From positions 1-64,000 of the forward strand of contig NZ_LVYD01000001.1 of the NCBI RefSeq assembly GCF_002077945.1: a stretch of DNA of 64,000 nucleotides. Direction: 5' to 3'. The notes under the pieces are model-generated. The model saw nothing but the letters and a program-made list of their open reading frames with translations. It was not told where the DNA came from and searched no databases. Position 1 is the stretch's first letter; every line of letters begins with the position of its first letter. This document shows, piece after piece, positions 37,554 through 45,430 of this stretch. The stretch comes from Niastella vici. GTDB taxonomy: Bacteria > Bacteroidota > Bacteroidia > Chitinophagales > Chitinophagaceae. The translations under genes and the position numbers were made by a program.

Positions 37554-39368
37554 TTAAAAATAATTAACATACCCAATATGGATCTTCGCCTGCCGCATAT
37601 TGAACTTTGTATCATCCCGTTTGCCTACAGCATACGATATATTGAAAATGCCGGCCTTTGTTTCAAAAGCCATCCCCAGGCCGGTTCCCCAATAGGAATT
37701 GGCCGACCGGGCATATACAGCGGCATTCTTCGACCAGCCCCCATCTATAAAATAAAACAGGAACGAATTCCTGCCTACCAGGTACCTGTACTCAAGGGTG
37801 CCCACCGCGTATTGAGATGCAAAAATGCTTTCTTCATCAAAACCACGCAATAATTTATATCCACCAATCTGAAATAATTCGTTCCGGAATATGGCCGGGC
37901 TCTGGTACCAGCCCCCATTAACAGCGGTTTTAAGGGTCGAGAACCGGGTTATTTTAAAATAATGCGCTATAGAAGCTTTCAGCCTGAACTGGTAACTATT
38001 TAATTTTACCGTATCGTACAGGCTGTTGAAATCGAAACCGGGGTCGCTTTCATCTTTAAGGCCAACGATCACGATGTTCTTTTTTATCTTTTTCGACCCT
38101 GCCGAAAGGCTCAGCTGCCATTCATTTCCCTTGCGGGGGTTGAACCGGTAATCGGTATTGAACCACTCGTAATTGATGCCCAGGTTCACCGACCTGATGT
38201 CGGCCTGCTGGGGCAGGGCACGGCTGTTTTTAACCACCAGGGTATCTACCGTTAATAGGTTGGTTTGAAAACTTTGAATAAACACACTACCGCCCTGGCT
38301 GGCCGAAAGGGCGTATTGCGCCCCTACCTGCATATTTATATTTATATAGGAAGAATCTTTCTTAAACAAATTGAAACTGGCATTTACGCCAAAAGGCGAA
38401 CCAAAAAGATAGGGTTGCTGAAACGACAGATCGAGCCGGGGCGATTTTACCTGTATCTGCTGCCAGTTGAGGCCAATAGTTTCGCCATTCCCCAGCGAGT
38501 TGCGCAAATTCACATTTGCCTCACCGGTGATCTGCAGTTTATTATTCACCGTTTGATCGCTGGCCGGCAAAAAGCCCACCAGTACATTCACCTGGCTGCT
38601 GCGTTTGGGCGCCAGGTATACATTTAAAATGGAACCGGTTCCCAGCATCGTCATATTCCAGGGTTGTTGTTCCTGTACATACGACAGATCGTTGAGCTTT
38701 TTGCTGATGGTTTGCAATCGTTCCTTTTTGTAAAAACTGCCATTGGTGATGCCCAGATAGCGCTGTAAAAAGGTGGAAGATATTTTGGCCGTTCCAAAAT
38801 TGCGGATGCTGTCGATGCGGTAAAGCGGTCCGCGGTGCACCCGCAGCTTAGCTTCAAATTGCCGGTCAGTATAGGATATGCTGTCGAGCTGGATCTTTGC
38901 GAAGGGGTAGCCATTGTTCTCCAGGTAATCGAGCAGTTTTTGCTGGGCAGCCACCACCTGGTCAAAGCTCAGGGACTGTTTATTTGATCTGTAATTAAAA
39001 TTGATGGCATCGAGTAATTTTCTATCGGCCGAGTCAACCTGCAGGTGCGCCCATTGAAATTGTTCGCCCACATACAGAACGCACACAGTACCCAGCGAAT
39101 CTTTGAAAACAGAATCTACAGAGGCAGCGGGATAACCTTTTGATTGTAACAATGCAGGCAGGTTGGCTATATATTCCCGGGCCAGGTCAGCATTTTTGAA
39201 CCCTGCCTGTAAACGCAGGGTTGTATAGATAAAAAGGGAGTCTTTGTCGACTGGTTTTATGTGTAACCGGTATTGGGCAGGCAGTAAAAAAGGACAAACC
39301 AGCCAAAAGGCAAGTACAATCCCCAGGCGGGTACAGTTATATACAACTACCTTTGCACTCCGGAACAT
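37554..39368 (-). CDS. BamA/TamA-family outer-membrane protein
   Basis: 604 residues from ATG at 39368 (MFRSAKVVVYN), leaving a membrane/signal segment to about residue 32. N-terminal region holds POTRA-like domains (KGYPAASVDSVFKDSLG, VVAAQQKLLDYLENNGYPFA, IDSIRNFGTAKISSTFLQRYL), C-terminal half a 16-strand-type barrel ending in HIGYVNYF with the terminal aromatic BAM signal. The barrel motif GGYKLLRGFDEESIF corresponds to the L6 VRGF/Y motif of the Omp85 family. Shorter than BamA itself; probably a TamA-like insertase or transporter. Confidence 0.87.
   Translation of the reverse strand: MFRSAKVVVYNCTRLGIVLAFWLVCPFLLPAQYRLHIKPVDKDSLFIYTTLRLQAGFKNADLAREYIANLPALLQSKGYPAASVDSVFKDSLGTVCVLYVGEQFQWAHLQVDSADRKLLDAINFNYRSNKQSLSFDQVVAAQQKLLDYLENNGYPFAKIQLDSISYTDRQFEAKLRVHRGPLYRIDSIRNFGTAKISSTFLQRYLGITNGSFYKKERLQTISKKLNDLSYVQEQQPWNMTMLGTGSILNVYLAPKRSSQVNVLVGFLPASDQTVNNKLQITGEANVNLRNSLGNGETIGLNWQQIQVKSPRLDLSFQQPYLFGSPFGVNASFNLFKKDSSYININMQVGAQYALSASQGGSVFIQSFQTNLLTVDTLVVKNSRALPQQADIRSVNLGINYEWFNTDYRFNPRKGNEWQLSLSAGSKKIKKNIVIVGLKDESDPGFDFNSLYDTVKLNSYQFRLKASIAHYFKITRFSTLKTAVNGGWYQSPAIFRNELFQIGGYKLLRGFDEESIFASQYAVGTLEYRYLVGRNSFLFYFIDGGWSKNAAVYARSANSYWGTGLGMAFETKAGIFNISYAVGKRDDTKFNMRQAKIHIGYVNYF
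39348..39355 (+). promoter_or_regulatory. candidate hemW promoter -7 box
   Basis: TACCTTTG 59 nt upstream of the hemW ATG, within the start region of the divergent barrel gene. No TTG at the expected -33 position. Confidence 0.4.
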
Positions 39369-39414
39369 CCTTGATCTATTAAACTGTAATATTCGATAAA
39401 AAATACGGAATACA

Positions 39415-40542
39415 ATGGCAGGCATTTATTTACATATCCCGTTTTGCAGGCAGGCCTGTCATTATTGCAATTTTCACTTCTCCACATCATTGAAGCTAAA
39501 GAACGAATTTGTGGAGGCTTTATTGAAAGAAATACAGCTGCAAAAGAATTATCTGCCCGCCGAACCCGTGAACACGATCTATTTTGGCGGCGGCACCCCT
39601 TCCCTGCTTACGAAAGACGAACTATGGGCTATTCTGCAAATGGTGCGGCAAAATTTCTCTGTGGCTGCAGATGCCGAGGTAACGCTCGAAAGCAATCCCG
39701 ATGATATAACCGAAGAAAAACTCATTGACTGGAAGCAGGCCGGCATCAACCGGTTAAGCATAGGCGTTCAATCGTTTTTTGAAGACGATCTGCGCTGGAT
39801 GAACCGCGCCCATTCGGCCCAACAGGCTATAGACAATCTGCAACTGGCAAAGCAATATTTCAATAATATCACCATGGACCTCATTTACGGCACGCCTACC
39901 CTGCCCGATGCCAATTGGCAGCACAACGTGCAGCAGGCCATTGCACTGGGCATTCCGCATGTTTCGTGTTATGCGCTCACCGTTGAACCCGGCACCGCGC
40001 TGTCATCGCTGATCAATAAACACAAGATGGCCGATGTAAATACCGAAGACCAGGCCCGGCAGTTTTTGCTGTTGATGAACTGGATGCAGGAAGCCGGTTA
40101 TGAACATTACGAGATCTCGAACTTCGCTTTGCCCGGCATGCGCAGCCGCCACAACAGTTCTTACTGGCAGGGCGCCGCCTACCTGGGACTGGGCCCTTCG
40201 GCCCATTCGTTCAATGGCGCATCGCGGCAATGGAATATTTCGAACAATGCGCTCTATATAAAATTGCTGAAAGAAGATAAAGTTCCATTTGAAATTGAAA
40301 CGCTCACTGGTACCCAGCAGTTAAACGAATACATTATGACCTCGCTGCGCACTATGGAAGGACTGAATTTGCAATGGGTGGCAGAACGGTTCAGCCAAAA
40401 AGCCGCCGATGAGTTGTTACAGGCCGGAAAGCCGTTTATGGAAACCGGTAAAATGCAATTGAATAATGGCCGCCTGCAACTAACGAAAGAAGGGAAGTTG
40501 TTTGCCGATGGTATTGCAGCGGAGCTTTTCTTTACCCCCTAG
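39415..40542 (+). CDS. hemW: HemW, radical SAM haem chaperone
   Basis: 375 residues. Radical-SAM cluster motif CxxxCxxC at Cys11, Cys15, Cys18 followed by NF, then YFGGGTPSLL and LESNPDD; C-terminal HemN_C domain. Presence of the additional F after the cluster and absence of extra HemN N-terminal residues point to HemW rather than coproporphyrinogen dehydrogenase. Delivers haem to respiratory enzymes. Divergent from the barrel gene. Confidence 0.93.
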   Translation: MAGIYLHIPFCRQACHYCNFHFSTSLKLKNEFVEALLKEIQLQKNYLPAEPVNTIYFGGGTPSLLTKDELWAILQMVRQNFSVAADAEVTLESNPDDITEEKLIDWKQAGINRLSIGVQSFFEDDLRWMNRAHSAQQAIDNLQLAKQYFNNITMDLIYGTPTLPDANWQHNVQQAIALGIPHVSCYALTVEPGTALSSLINKHKMADVNTEDQARQFLLLMNWMQEAGYEHYEISNFALPGMRSRHNSSYWQGAAYLGLGPSAHSFNGASRQWNISNNALYIKLLKEDKVPFEIETLTGTQQLNEYIMTSLRTMEGLNLQWVAERFSQKAADELLQAGKPFMETGKMQLNNGRLQLTKEGKLFADGIAAELFFTP

Positions 40543-40576
40543 ACTGCCTAAAACTGCGGCTATTCCCTGCTAAGAG

Positions 40577-40807
40577 TTGCACTGGAGTTGCACCGGGGTT
40601 GCACTGCAGCCTTAACATTCAGTGCAACCCCGGTGGTAGTGTCAGTGTAGACCGAAGCGGGTTTTAGGCTTCTTCGGGTATGCCAGGAGACTGATTCCAA
40701 CCTGATTCCAACCAGGTTCCGACCAGGCTTTGGATTTCTTCGCAAATTTGCGAAGAAGCCCCAGCTAATTCCCAAACGATTCCCGAACAATTCCCGAAGA
40801 AATTATA
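40577..40807. repeat. degenerate array with 11-bp periodicity plus palindromes
   Basis: Units recur every 11 bp in one register over 231 bp: TTGCACTGGAG, TTGCACCGGGG, TTGCACTGCAG (40577-40609); GAGACTGATTC, CAACCTGATTC, CAACCAGGTTC, CGACCAGGCTT (40687-40730); GCTAATTCCCA, AACGATTCCCG, AACAATTCCCG (40764-40796). It also holds a perfect 16-bp inverted repeat (40591-40606 with 40620-40635, 13-nt loop) and a 22-bp palindrome at 40737-40758. Lies between convergent hemW and gpsA units. No coding potential is credible. Function unknown. Confidence 0.8.
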
Positions 40808-40853
40808 GGCCAGGCCATAGCAAACCATTAATTATCAGTGCAATAGAGCCCAA

Positions 40854-40883
40854 TAAAAAATGCGCCCCGTGTACCGGAGCGCA
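40854..40883 (-). terminator. rho-independent terminator of the gpsA unit
   Basis: Hairpin TGCGC ... GCGCA (40861-40883, one internal mismatch), followed on the minus strand by TTTTTT (40860-40855). Lies 35 nt past the stop of the 36-residue membrane peptide gene. Confidence 0.85.
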
Positions 40884-40917
40884 TAACTATCACTAAATCA
40901 ATATTTTAAAGACTAAA

Positions 40918-41028
40918 TCAGACCGAATGGTGGTCTTTTTTAACGTGCTTGATCACCTCATTAATGATCACAATACCGGCCAGCACCAGCATCGCAGTAA
41001 ATCCATATGTTCCTAATGAGATAGGCAT
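40918..41028 (-). CDS. 36-residue single-pass membrane peptide
   Basis: ATG at 41028, TGA at 40920-40918. MPISLGTYGF, a hydrophobic helix of about 17 residues (TAMLVLAGIVIINEVI), then a basic tail KHVKKDHHSV. Positioned 80 nt after the gpsA stop, just before a proper terminator, so it is probably transcribed with gpsA or on its own. The clean stop-terminator spacing and the helix-plus-basic-tail layout support it as a real gene. No family recognised. Confidence 0.6.
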   Translation of the reverse strand: MPISLGTYGFTAMLVLAGIVIINEVIKHVKKDHHSV

Positions 41029-41108
41029 ATAATTACATTGGTCGTACAAACGCTGTAAATATTACAAACGAACCTGTGCAAAGGTTCAATAATAATTCTT
41101 CTTACCTG

Positions 41109-42146
41109 TTAGACCAACGTCTTTTCTACAAGATTAAAGCCTTTGCTGGGTTTAACATTTTCCCACAGAATGCGGTAAACGGTTTCGGCTATGGGCATTT
41201 CGGCGCCGATCTGTTTATTTACCATATAAATACATTTGCTGGCATTATATCCTTCGGCCACCATATTCATTTCGAGCTGCGTAGCCCGCACCGAATAACC
41301 CTTACCGATCATATTCCCAAACGTACGGTTACGGCTGTACAACGAGTAACAGGTTACCAGCAGATCGCCCAGGTATACCGATGCCGCATAATTGGGCGTT
41401 TTGCGATGCGTTACCGGGTCTTCGCCATCATGCACGCCCACTTCAATATGCTGAATACCCACTTTCTTTAAAAAACCGGCCATTTCATCGGCACAGTTAG
41501 CGATGAGTACGCTCAGGAAATTATCACCATATTCAAGCCCATGCGCAATACCGGCGCCCAGCGCATAAATATTTTTCAGCACCGCCGCATATTGCACGCC
41601 ATACACATCGGGGTTCACTATGGTGTTAAGGTATTCTGTAGTGAAACAGGCGGCAATGTTTTCGGTCATGGCCACATCGATGCCCGAAAAAGTGAGATAG
41701 GATAATTTTTCTGAAGCTACTTCCTCTGCATGGCAGGGTCCCATTACCGTGAAATAATCAGATAATGGCAGGTTGAACTCATTTTTCAGGTGATCGTTCA
41801 GCAGCAAATTATTATCGGGCAGAATACCTTTTACCGCCGAGATCAGTTTTTTGCCCTCAAATGCATTAGCGGGAAGGTCTTTAAGCGAAGCCGTTACATA
41901 GGCCGAAGGAACCGCAATGAGGATGCAGTCACTGGCTGCAATGGTTTGGGCAATATCGGTATGCAGGGTAAGCAGATCGGTATTGAAATACACCGAACTT
42001 AAATAACCGGGATTGTGATGCCGTTGTTGTAAATGCTTTACGGTCGCCTCTGATCTTACACACCAGTTTATAGATTGTTTATTGTCTGTACAGATCTTCG
42101 CCAATGCCGTGGCCCAGCTTCCACTACCAATTATTCCCAGTTTCAT
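41109..42146 (-). CDS. gpsA: NAD(P)-dependent glycerol-3-phosphate dehydrogenase
   Basis: 345 residues. Rossmann motif GIIGSGSWATALA at the N-terminus, SAVKGI near residue 100, VMGPCHAEEVA, and the catalytic-lysine segment YAAVLKNIYALGAGIAHGLEYGDN, with NRTFGNMIGKG in the C-terminal domain. Makes sn-glycerol-3-phosphate for phospholipids from DHAP. Typical length. Confidence 0.96.
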   Translation of the reverse strand: MKLGIIGSGSWATALAKICTDNKQSINWCVRSEATVKHLQQRHHNPGYLSSVYFNTDLLTLHTDIAQTIAASDCILIAVPSAYVTASLKDLPANAFEGKKLISAVKGILPDNNLLLNDHLKNEFNLPLSDYFTVMGPCHAEEVASEKLSYLTFSGIDVAMTENIAACFTTEYLNTIVNPDVYGVQYAAVLKNIYALGAGIAHGLEYGDNFLSVLIANCADEMAGFLKKVGIQHIEVGVHDGEDPVTHRKTPNYAASVYLGDLLVTCYSLYSRNRTFGNMIGKGYSVRATQLEMNMVAEGYNASKCIYMVNKQIGAEMPIAETVYRILWENVKPSKGFNLVEKTLV

Positions 42147-42162
42147 TCATTAATGTTTGTGT

Positions 42163-42196
42163 CAAAAGTAAGAAAAAGCCAATTGGCATTATGCAA
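42163..42196 (-). promoter_or_regulatory. candidate gpsA promoter
   Basis: On the minus strand TTG (42196-42194), 23-nt spacer, TACTTTTG (42170-42163), 16 nt before the gpsA ATG. The spacer is at the long end of the accepted range. Confidence 0.5.
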
Positions 42197-42244
42197 AAGG
42201 CATCCCGGTATAGCCGGAATGCCCTTTACGTATTATTTCATCAA

Positions 42245-43621
42245 TTACTTCGTTACTTCAAACAATTTATCTTTTGGTACCACTTTCACCTTTGTACCAT
42301 CTTTCAGCGTTTTGCTGATGATATTATAAGGGGCCACTACCACTTCGTCGCCCGCATTCAATCCTTCGGTCACTTCAATATTATTGATATCCTGTATACC
42401 TGTTTTCACTACAACTTTTTTCACCTTACCATCTTTTTGTAATACGAACACTACTTCATCGAGGTCGGTTGCGGTAGTTTTATTTTCGCTCTGTGAATTG
42501 TTCTCTTTGTTCTTCTCCTTGTCTTTGTCCTCTTCGCCACCCACCACTTTATCGGTGCCTTTTTCGCGGGTACTAACTGCATTGATAGCAGTTGACAGTA
42601 CATTGACTTTTGTGCGGGTTTGAATATCGGCGCTGGCATTCATACCGGGGCGGAATGGAAAATTTCTGGGGCGTGCGGGATCGAACAGATCGTTGTACGA
42701 TTCGCGAAACAACCTGATGTGCACTTTATAATTTGTTACATCGTTCGATGACGATGCGGAGCTGGCAGTGGTATTGCTGCTGGCGATCTGGGTAACAAGG
42801 CCTTTAAATTTCCGGTTGTTATAGGCATCCACTTCAACCAGGGCCGAATCGCCCAACTTTACTTTGGGAATATCGTTCTCCCCTACTTCTACCTGTACTT
42901 CAATAACGCTCATATCGGCAATGCGCATCATTTCGGTTCCCGCCATCATGGAATTACCAACAACCCGTTCGCCGGCTTTTACATTCAGCAACGATACCAC
43001 GCCGCTCATGGGCGCCAGCACGGCAGTACGGCTAAGGTCCTTGTTGGCCCTTTCGAGACTGGCGCGCGAGCTGGCGATACCGGCTTCACCGCTGCGAATA
43101 TTTTGTTGCGCGGCATTGTAATTAGCCTGGGCTGTTTGCAGGGAATTTAGCGCCTGGTCGTATTCCGCCTTCGAAATTATTTTCTCCCCTAACAGTTGCT
43201 TCTGCCTCTCGAACGTGGTTTTTGCCAGTTCAAGGGAACTTCTCAGGCTTTCCAACTGAGCCTTGCTGTTATCGACCATTGCCTGCTGGCGGCTTACTTC
43301 TGCTGCGGCCTGCGTACGCTGACTGGAATATATATCGGCATAGATCTTCGCCAGGACCTGGCCTTTGCGAACGCTATCGCCTTCCTTTACCTGCAGCTCA
43401 ACAATTTCACCCGAAATATCTGGACTAACCTTTACTTCTATTTCAGGATATACTTTTCCGCTGGCATTTACTGTTTCGGTTATATTGCGGCGTTCCACTT
43501 TTTCAATGGCAACTTTCAGGCCTTCCTCCTTTCCAATAACGCCGGCGCTCTTTAAGCCTACCAGCCCAATTACCAGTATCACAAGTCCCAGAATGATCCA
43601 CAATAATTTTTTCTTCTTCAT
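42245..43621 (-). CDS. efflux periplasmic adaptor (HlyD/MacA type)
   Basis: 458 residues: N-terminal membrane anchor (LLWIILGLVILVIGLVGL), barrel-sandwich halves GKVYPEIEVKVSPDISGEIVELQVKEGDSVRKGQVLAKI and TAVLAPMSGVVSLLNVKAGERV flanking a long coiled coil (about residues 105-195), then beta-barrel domain. An acidic/Lys-rich low-complexity insert near residues 365-390 (EEDKDKEKNKENN). Connects an inner-membrane pump to a TolC channel. The TolC-like gene lies 34 nt upstream, but no pump gene follows: gpsA is next. Confidence 0.93.
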   Translation of the reverse strand: MKKKKLLWIILGLVILVIGLVGLKSAGVIGKEEGLKVAIEKVERRNITETVNASGKVYPEIEVKVSPDISGEIVELQVKEGDSVRKGQVLAKIYADIYSSQRTQAAAEVSRQQAMVDNSKAQLESLRSSLELAKTTFERQKQLLGEKIISKAEYDQALNSLQTAQANYNAAQQNIRSGEAGIASSRASLERANKDLSRTAVLAPMSGVVSLLNVKAGERVVGNSMMAGTEMMRIADMSVIEVQVEVGENDIPKVKLGDSALVEVDAYNNRKFKGLVTQIASSNTTASSASSSNDVTNYKVHIRLFRESYNDLFDPARPRNFPFRPGMNASADIQTRTKVNVLSTAINAVSTREKGTDKVVGGEEDKDKEKNKENNSQSENKTTATDLDEVVFVLQKDGKVKKVVVKTGIQDINNIEVTEGLNAGDEVVVAPYNIISKTLKDGTKVKVVPKDKLFEVTK

Positions 43622-43655
43622 AATGAATGGTTGTCTCGGTTTAGAATCTCACGTA

Positions 43656-45113
43656 CTAGTTTAATTTAATGCCCTGTCCTTTGTAAAACTCCAGCACTTT
43701 CATTTTAAATACATAATCGAATTGGGCTGAGAGCATATCGTATTGGGCACGGTTCATATTATTTTGACTGATCAACAGATCGTATGTATTCAACAAACCC
43801 AATTCGCTTCTTTTATTCGCAACGGCAAATGCTTTTTGGGTTATTTCGTAGGTAAGTTTGGTAGCATTGAATTTTTCGAGCGCTGCCGATGCGTTGTAAT
43901 AAGCTTTATAAATATCGTTCTTTAAGGTTTGATCGGCGAGCGATTTGGTAAGCTCTGCATTTTTAAGATCGAGCTTCGATCGTTCATAATTAAACCGGGC
44001 AGCACCGCTACTGTTAATGGGTACCGAAATACTGAAACCAAGGCTTTGGCGGAAGTTGTTATGCATTTGCGTACCCCAGCCGCTCCAGCGATCACCAAAA
44101 GATACCTTTGAATGGGCAGCCGTGATATTAGGGATCATAACGCTGTATTGATTACCACCCACATTTACGTAATAGGGAGAAACTTCATAGCCGTTGTCCA
44201 CCGTATAAGTAGATTTATTAGGGCTCGAAAAATTTGTCCCTAATGAACCGCCAACTGCAATAGTGGGATACTTGGCGGCCCGGCTGGCCCGCATGGCCGC
44301 TTCATATGATTGCAAGCGCAACGCATTGGCCTTTTGGGCGGGCTGGTTCTGCAATGCTATCTGGAAAACCGTTTCGGGTTGTAATTGTAAAATTGGTTCT
44401 ACCGGTATTTGTTCAACCGGCGGTTCGGCAATATCAAACAGCTTACCGGCATCAAGGTTCAACACCTGTTTTAACAACAGCAGGTTTTGATCGGCAGCAG
44501 CCCTTGCAGCAATAAGATTTGAACTATCTGTTGCCAATTGCCCTTTCAGCGTAAGCACATCCAGCTCGGGCACAGCGCCTGCGGCCTCTCTTTTGCTAGT
44601 TACCTCCAATTGCTTTTTCGTTTGCTGCATTTGATTATAGGCGATCTGGATCTGTTGCTTTGATAACAATACCTGTAAATAATAAGTTGCTACGTTCAGG
44701 GCGATATCATTCTTCATTTTTTCCAGGTCCATTTTCGCGGCATCGGTCCTCAGATCGGCCGAAACAATGTTGTTGCGAATGCGATGCCAGTTGAAGACTG
44801 TAACGCTGGCATTGAAACTATACCCCTGGTATAACAGCTGGTTACTGGTAAACTGGTTGGTGGTAGGGTCAATTGACCGGCCCCATTGCAAACCGGTATT
44901 GGTACTGAAATCGGCGTTGGGATATTGTGACCACCTGGTTTGTTTTTCGTTTACATCGGCTACATCGGCCTGCAAACTGGTTTGTTGAACGCTTAAATTG
45001 TTCGCCAGTGCATAATCAACGCAACGGCGCAGGTCCCATTTATCCTGGGCAAGGGCACCAAAGGAAAGGCTGCAAATAAGGAAGGGAATCAGAAGTACCT
45101 TACTTTTTTTCAT
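43656..45113 (-). CDS. TolC-family outer-membrane channel protein
   Basis: 485 residues with signal peptide (cleavage near LAQD, residue 22). Two OEP repeats of long helices: WDLRRCVDYALANNLSVQQ ... YYLQVLLSKQQIQIAYNQMQQTKKQLEVTSKREAAGAVPELDVLTLKGQL in the first and RFNYERSKLDLKNAEL ... RSELGLLNTYDLLISQNNMNRAQYDMLSAQFDYVFKMKVLEFYKG in the second. Forms a trimeric exit duct. First gene of a two-gene operon with the adaptor. Confidence 0.95.
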   Translation of the reverse strand: MKKSKVLLIPFLICSLSFGALAQDKWDLRRCVDYALANNLSVQQTSLQADVADVNEKQTRWSQYPNADFSTNTGLQWGRSIDPTTNQFTSNQLLYQGYSFNASVTVFNWHRIRNNIVSADLRTDAAKMDLEKMKNDIALNVATYYLQVLLSKQQIQIAYNQMQQTKKQLEVTSKREAAGAVPELDVLTLKGQLATDSSNLIAARAAADQNLLLLKQVLNLDAGKLFDIAEPPVEQIPVEPILQLQPETVFQIALQNQPAQKANALRLQSYEAAMRASRAAKYPTIAVGGSLGTNFSSPNKSTYTVDNGYEVSPYYVNVGGNQYSVMIPNITAAHSKVSFGDRWSGWGTQMHNNFRQSLGFSISVPINSSGAARFNYERSKLDLKNAELTKSLADQTLKNDIYKAYYNASAALEKFNATKLTYEITQKAFAVANKRSELGLLNTYDLLISQNNMNRAQYDMLSAQFDYVFKMKVLEFYKGQGIKLN

Positions 45114-45184
45114 CTGAAAATTTATAATTTGTTTTTCGCCAGCTGCCCGCTCCCGACAAGCCGGGATCGCACGGGGAACTTATA

Positions 45185-45232
45185 ATGACAATATTTTCAT
45201 TTTACTTTAATTCCTAATGAAAATATTGTCAT
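45185..45232. promoter_or_regulatory. paired palindromic operator upstream of the TolC/adaptor operon
   Basis: ATGACAATATTTTCAT (45185-45200) and its exact reverse complement ATGAAAATATTGTCAT (45217-45232). Each 16-mer is itself palindromic except at one symmetric pair of positions, so there are two similar operator-like sites with centres 32 bp apart, about three helical turns. They lie just downstream of the candidate -7 box at 45248-45255 and 70 nt upstream of the tolC ATG, as expected for a dimeric repressor (for example TetR type). No regulator gene is nearby. Confidence 0.65.
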
Positions 45233-45247
45233 AGACGTTTCATATTC

Positions 45248-45255
45248 CAAATGTA
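45248..45255 (-). promoter_or_regulatory. candidate -7 box of the TolC/adaptor operon
   Basis: TACATTTG on the minus strand fits TAnnTTTG. No clear TTG at -33, as may be the case at a regulated promoter. Confidence 0.4.
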
Positions 45256-45354
45256 ATTGTAATGGCAGGCGAAAGAACCGGTTTTTGATAAGCGGTCAGT
45301 TAAAAAATATTAAACAAACGGATACAACAAAATCATAGACACACGAAAACCTGT

Positions 45355-45379
45355 ATGCTGAAACACTGCGTTTCAACAT
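45355..45379. other. hairpin downstream of the PLP-enzyme gene
   Basis: ATGCTGAAAC with GTTTCAACAT, nine of ten positions paired, 5-nt loop, 52 nt beyond the stop at 45431. No T-tract on the minus strand; possible mRNA 3' end structure. Confidence 0.45.
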
Positions 45380-45430
45380 ACCGGGAAGGGTGTAAGCCTG
45401 CCGGAAATATTTCCTGCTAAAGGAGTATAG

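Noticed and set aside
40560-40790. 76-codon minus-strand frame over the 11-bp array
   Set aside because: The sequence is explained by the 11-bp repeats; an open frame there is a by-product of low stop density.
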